From Aved-18 sp964606665 (GTDB lineage: Bacteria > Cyanobacteriota > Vampirovibrionia > Obscuribacterales > Obscuribacteraceae), in contig CAZSHS010000006.1 of NCBI GenBank assembly GCA_964606665.1, positions 62,001 through 126,000 of the forward strand: a DNA stretch of 64,000 nucleotides, read 5' to 3'. The notes beneath the pieces are model-generated. The model was not told the DNA's origin. It saw only the letters and a program-made list of their open reading frames with translations, and ran no database searches. Shown in pieces: positions 61,220 through 64,000 of this stretch (the stretch's first letter is position 1; every line of letters begins with the position of its first letter). Made by a program: the position numbers and the translations under genes.

Positions 61220-62035
61220 CTAGTTCAGATGTACCAGGGCAGCTTGACGCCCCGTCGTTCCACCCGAAGCTCGGTGTGAATAGAAGACATCGTGTGAGCA
61301 AGATGTGCACCAGGCGCAGATATCGACTTCTTTTACTCCTAGCTGCAACAACTGTCTGGCATTTATTCCCTTTAAGTCTGGTCTTGCACTTGCATCTACT
61401 TCGCGCCGTTCTATAAGGCTTTCGGGGTCTTGTACCGTATCAGATAACTTTTGCAGGGCATCTTCTTGCACCGGATAGCAGCAAGTGCCAATTGCTGGAC
61501 CGATTGCAGCAATCATGTCGCCTGTGTGGCAGCCATATTGGCGCTTCATAGCCTCGACTCCGCGCACAACTATTTCTTGTGCTGTTCCGCGCCATCCAGC
61601 ATGAAAAATGCCAGCTATGTTCTTATTTTTGTCATAAACAATTACTGGCACGCAGTCGGCAAAATGCAACATTAAGGTCAATTTCGGTTTGGCAGTAACC
61701 AATCCGTCTACTTCTTTTAGTATAGGCAAATTGTCAGGGTCGTCCAAAATTTCGACATTGGCGGAATGAACTTGCCCAGCCACCGCGATTTTAGAATCGG
61801 ATAAAGCAAGTATGCGGCGCAGATTCTCTCTATTATTCAAAGCATCCGCCCGTCCCGATTCTCCGCCTACTAGCGTGCCGAGGTTGAATGCTGTGTAAGG
61901 TTCAGGGCTATTACCGCCCTTGCGTGTAGTAAAGGCATGGCAAAGATTCTTTTGAGCTTTGAGCAGGGGCGAGAAAACGAGGTCTACGCCCTGTAAATTT
62001 TCGATCGTCCACAAATTGTATTTGGTAGCTAGCAT
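61220..62035 (-). CDS. pgeF: Peptidoglycan editing factor PgeF (laccase-domain, YfiH family)
   Basis: A 271-residue member of the multi-copper polyphenol oxidase-like (YfiH) family, with LMLHFADCVPVIVYD, the zinc/copper-site motif GIFHAGWRGTAQEIV and AIGPAIGTCCYPVQ. In E. coli YfiH/PgeF hydrolyses wrongly built muropeptide precursors. Mammalian relatives are purine nucleoside enzymes. The start is placed at ATG 62035, with GGAGGG 9 bases upstream inside the SDR gene; a frame start at 62053 lacks a ribosome site. The ATG overlaps the SDR stop by 7 bases, so they are coupled. Confidence 0.92.
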   Translation of the reverse strand: MLATKYNLWTIENLQGVDLVFSPLLKAQKNLCHAFTTRKGGNSPEPYTAFNLGTLVGGESGRADALNNRENLRRILALSDSKIAVAGQVHSANVEILDDPDNLPILKEVDGLVTAKPKLTLMLHFADCVPVIVYDKNKNIAGIFHAGWRGTAQEIVVRGVEAMKRQYGCHTGDMIAAIGPAIGTCCYPVQEDALQKLSDTVQDPESLIERREVDASARPDLKGINARQLLQLGVKEVDICAWCTSCSHDVFYSHRASGGTTGRQAALVHLN

Positions 62036-62835
62036 AGCGAAAGCCCTCCACATATAGTTATAGCTTGACCAGTGATCCCTTTGCTTGCGTCTGCACTTAA
62101 AAAGGAGGCAAGATTTGCGATCTCAAAAGGATCGAGCAACCGTTTTTGGGGAACTGAAAGTTCTGCAATTGCAATTGATTCATCAGGCGGAATCTCATTC
62201 TCCAGGCACCATTTAGGGTCTTTCAATTGTTTGATTGCCATGTCGGTTGCAACCCAGCCAGGGCAAATACAATTAACTGTGACACCATATTCGGCTAATT
62301 CAAGCGCCATTGATTGAGTAAGTCCTACCAGACCGAATTTAGAAGCGGAGTAAGCCTTGCCAAGCTTTTCTCCTCTAATTCCGGAAATAGAAGATATATT
62401 GATTATTCGTCCAAATCCACGCTCTTGCATGCCCTGGGCGAAATGGCGGCATAACAGATATGGCGCTTTTAAATTGATATTTATACTCGTTTCAAAATCG
62501 AGATCCTCGCTGTTTTTTCTATATATAGGTTCGTCTAATTTGTAAATTCCAGCATTGTTCAAAAGCACGTCAATGACCTGAAAATCAGTGTCTATCTTAT
62601 TGCACAGACTCTTGATTTGTTTTGTGTCATTTAGATCGCACGAATACCACTTCCATTCTAAATTTGCATTGTCAAGCGATCGCAATTCTTGAAGAAGCTC
62701 ATCTGGAGCCTCTTTGGCTCTAGAGACCAAAGCTAATTTAAAACCTTTCTGAGCAAACTCAAGGGCGCATGCTTTGCCAATACCGCGAGATGCACCTGTA
62801 ATGAGGACACATCGGCTTTGTGTGAATGCACTCAT
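62029..62835 (-). CDS. Short-chain dehydrogenase/reductase (FabG-like)
   Basis: A 268-residue classical SDR with the cofactor motif LITGASRGIGKACALEF, LLNNAGIY, the catalytic Ser in INISSISGIRG, Tyr-x-x-x-Lys in AYSASKFGLVGLTQS, and CPGWVATDM. It is close to 3-oxoacyl-ACP reductases but the substrate is not certain. The start is ATG 62835, with GGAG 6 bases upstream, not the frame start at 62865. The C-terminal codons contain the ribosome site of pgeF. Confidence 0.88.
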   Translation of the reverse strand: MSAFTQSRCVLITGASRGIGKACALEFAQKGFKLALVSRAKEAPDELLQELRSLDNANLEWKWYSCDLNDTKQIKSLCNKIDTDFQVIDVLLNNAGIYKLDEPIYRKNSEDLDFETSININLKAPYLLCRHFAQGMQERGFGRIINISSISGIRGEKLGKAYSASKFGLVGLTQSMALELAEYGVTVNCICPGWVATDMAIKQLKDPKWCLENEIPPDESIAIAELSVPQKRLLDPFEIANLASFLSADASKGITGQAITICGGLSLC

Positions 62836-63000
62836 AAAAAACTCCAAAAGACCGGCGTAGTACACTATATAACTTTACGAGCACAGTCTGGGAACATTAG
62901 GTCACGTTTGGCTGTCTATTTCGCAAGTGGTGTGAATCACCAAATTACAAATAAATGGCGTAGTCCCCAGTTACAGGAATTACTTAGGTAGGAAAATAAA

Positions 63001-64000
63001 ATGAGCACAAGACTATCCACCTCGCTTAAACAGAGAGTTTTAGCAGGAGCCTTAATACTCAGTCAAACCTTGGCACTCACACCAAATATGGTGCTAGCTG
63101 CAGGAGACATTGTGTATGTTGCAGGTCAACCTGTTCTCACAGGAATCTTAGGAGCAGGCAGTACAACTAGTACTGCAAGAGCTGAGCAAATTCAGGGTAA
63201 CCTCGATAACGCTCTTGTCGCTGCAAAAGATAGAACACCCGCTGCGGTTAATATTGCATATGTGAAAGGCCAGCCAGTAATCACTTTAGGTGGTTTTCAG
63301 GTTGTCACCGTGGATAGTGCCAGTGCCAAAGCGGCCGGTACCACTCCTGCAGTTCTAGCCCAACGTTGGGCAGACAAGCTGAGAGCCGTTCTTCGCGACC
63401 AGGCTAGTATCCAAAGCTATGTTTCGCAATTGTCTGGAGATTATGCATCAAGCGCACCAGCAGTGAGTAACGCTGCACCGCCTCAGATGCAACAACAACC
63501 ACAAGGCGACTACTACGCTGCCAATTCAAATATGGGGCAGTATCAAGCGCCGCAGCCACCGCAATATGCCGGCAATTATAATCCACCTCCTGGTTATTCA
63601 GTTCCAGTGCAAGGTTACAGACAAGGCCGCGTAGCCTATGCTCCAGCAGGATTAACTATTAAAGCCAATCTTGCCACCTCAATTACAAGTCAGTTAGCCA
63701 AGCCTGGCGATCTCGTGCAAGCAAATGTTAGTCAAGCCATCATGCTTGGCGATTCACAAATACCCCTGGGATCTGTCCTTCTGGGACAAGTTTCGGACGC
63801 GCAAGCAAGTCGACGTTTTGGGTTGACCGGTAAACTAGGTATTCAATTCAATAGACTTAGAACTCCAGATGGTGTTGAAACACCTATTAGTGCTCACCTT
63901 GTAGGTGGCATTGGCAAATACGACGACAAAGCGAACAACGATCAATTTGTTGGCGAAACCTGGAAAAATAAAGCTCTTCAAACTGGTGTGAGAGGCGCTG
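63001..64000 (+). CDS. Secreted protein, 3' truncated by the window end
   Basis: The ATG at 63001 has AGGTAGG upstream. Translation runs open for 333 codons to the window edge. A signal peptide (to NMVLAA, about residue 34) is followed by a domain with a duplicated strand (DIVYVAGQPVLTG and VNIAYVKGQPVITLGG), then AQRWADKLRAVLRD. This layout resembles the N-terminal periplasmic region of some cyanobacterial mechanosensitive-channel and related proteins. A Gln/Pro/Tyr-rich linker (about 155-210) leads to a beta-rich domain (LAKPGDLVQANVSQAIMLGD, IPLGSVLLGQVSDA) that recalls TrbI/VirB10-like conduits only in outline. The C-terminus is missing. Confidence 0.78.
   Translation, partial: MSTRLSTSLKQRVLAGALILSQTLALTPNMVLAAGDIVYVAGQPVLTGILGAGSTTSTARAEQIQGNLDNALVAAKDRTPAAVNIAYVKGQPVITLGGFQVVTVDSASAKAAGTTPAVLAQRWADKLRAVLRDQASIQSYVSQLSGDYASSAPAVSNAAPPQMQQQPQGDYYAANSNMGQYQAPQPPQYAGNYNPPPGYSVPVQGYRQGRVAYAPAGLTIKANLATSITSQLAKPGDLVQANVSQAIMLGDSQIPLGSVLLGQVSDAQASRRFGLTGKLGIQFNRLRTPDGVETPISAHLVGGIGKYDDKANNDQFVGETWKNKALQTGVRGA

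Noticed and set aside
53888..62683. HIP1 (GCGATCGC) palindromes typical of cyanobacteria
   Set aside because: Only two copies were seen (near 53889 and 62676), about the number expected by chance in 64 kb, so there is no enrichment.
1..64000. CRISPR arrays, transposases, phage genes, tRNA or rRNA genes
   Set aside because: No regularly spaced direct repeats outside coding repeats, no recognisable transposase or integrase motif, and no tRNA-like T-loop or rRNA segment was found in the intergenic regions. A covariance-model scan would be needed to exclude small RNAs.

Overview
This window looks like a contig from a non-photosynthetic relative of Cyanobacteria (Melainabacteria/Vampirovibrionia, most likely the Obscuribacterales group). 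The main evidence is the split RNA polymerase beta-prime gene (rpoC1 then rpoC2, with a large cyanobacterial-style insertion in rpoC2). Respiratory genes (nuoL, nuoM), a 2-oxoacid:ferredoxin oxidoreductase, a beta-oxidation enzyme and many secreted repeat proteins fit that group, and no photosynthesis gene is seen. The assignment is inference from gene content; no database was consulted. Base composition looks even, and no tRNA, rRNA, CRISPR array, transposase or phage gene was seen.

Layout. 1-5.4 kb: rpoC1 (5' end cut by the window edge) and rpoC2. 5.4-18 kb: large lineage-specific proteins. These are an S41 protease with an 800-residue N-terminal extension, a 909-residue protein built from four degenerate EF-hand-like modules, a PhyH-type dioxygenase, a secreted seven-repeat coiled-coil protein, a TPR protein interrupted by a 10-N assembly gap, small membrane or secreted proteins and a SprT-like protein. 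18-24.5 kb: a FadB-type enzyme, then a two-gene unit of a secreted alpha/beta hydrolase with a DUF4384-like domain and a caspase-fold/TPR protein whose catalytic His and Cys are replaced. 24.5-29 kb: small secreted proteins and an operon ending in a TPR-matrixin protease. 29-33 kb: a three-gene minus-strand operon whose middle gene fuses a sigma-70-like region to three ComEA-type helix-hairpin-helix repeats. 33-35.2 kb: a membrane-anchored trypsin-like protease with a DUF4384-like domain, followed by a second DUF4384-like protein. 35.3-41 kb: Tat-type superoxide dismutase, ACT-domain malic enzyme, a cytochrome P460-like protein with two tandem membrane paralogues, and an RmlD-like reductase. 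41-51 kb: a tricorn-type protease, a protein of four 87-residue GspE-N-like repeats, an E2 acyltransferase-like protein, an ATLF-like metallopeptidase, an LCP-family protein and an orphan AbiEi/DUF6088-like regulator. 51-58.5 kb: korB/korA, a histidine-rich membrane protein, and nuoL diverging from nuoM. 58.5-64 kb: a CAP-domain/VWA operon, with the VWA protein carrying six nonapeptide repeats, then an SDR/pgeF pair and a truncated secreted protein.

How the genes work together. Central metabolism is represented by malic enzyme, KorAB (reduced ferredoxin), FadB and complex I proton-pumping subunits. Most of the rest is an envelope and secreted proteome rich in proteases (two S41-type, trypsin-like, matrixin, ATLF-like, SprT-like) and repeat scaffolds (TPR, coiled-coil, VWA, DUF4384-like). 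The most unusual items are the sigma-HhH fusion operon, the dispersed DUF4384/pseudocaspase/protease set, and the nonapeptide repeats kept at protein level while their codons have been scrambled.
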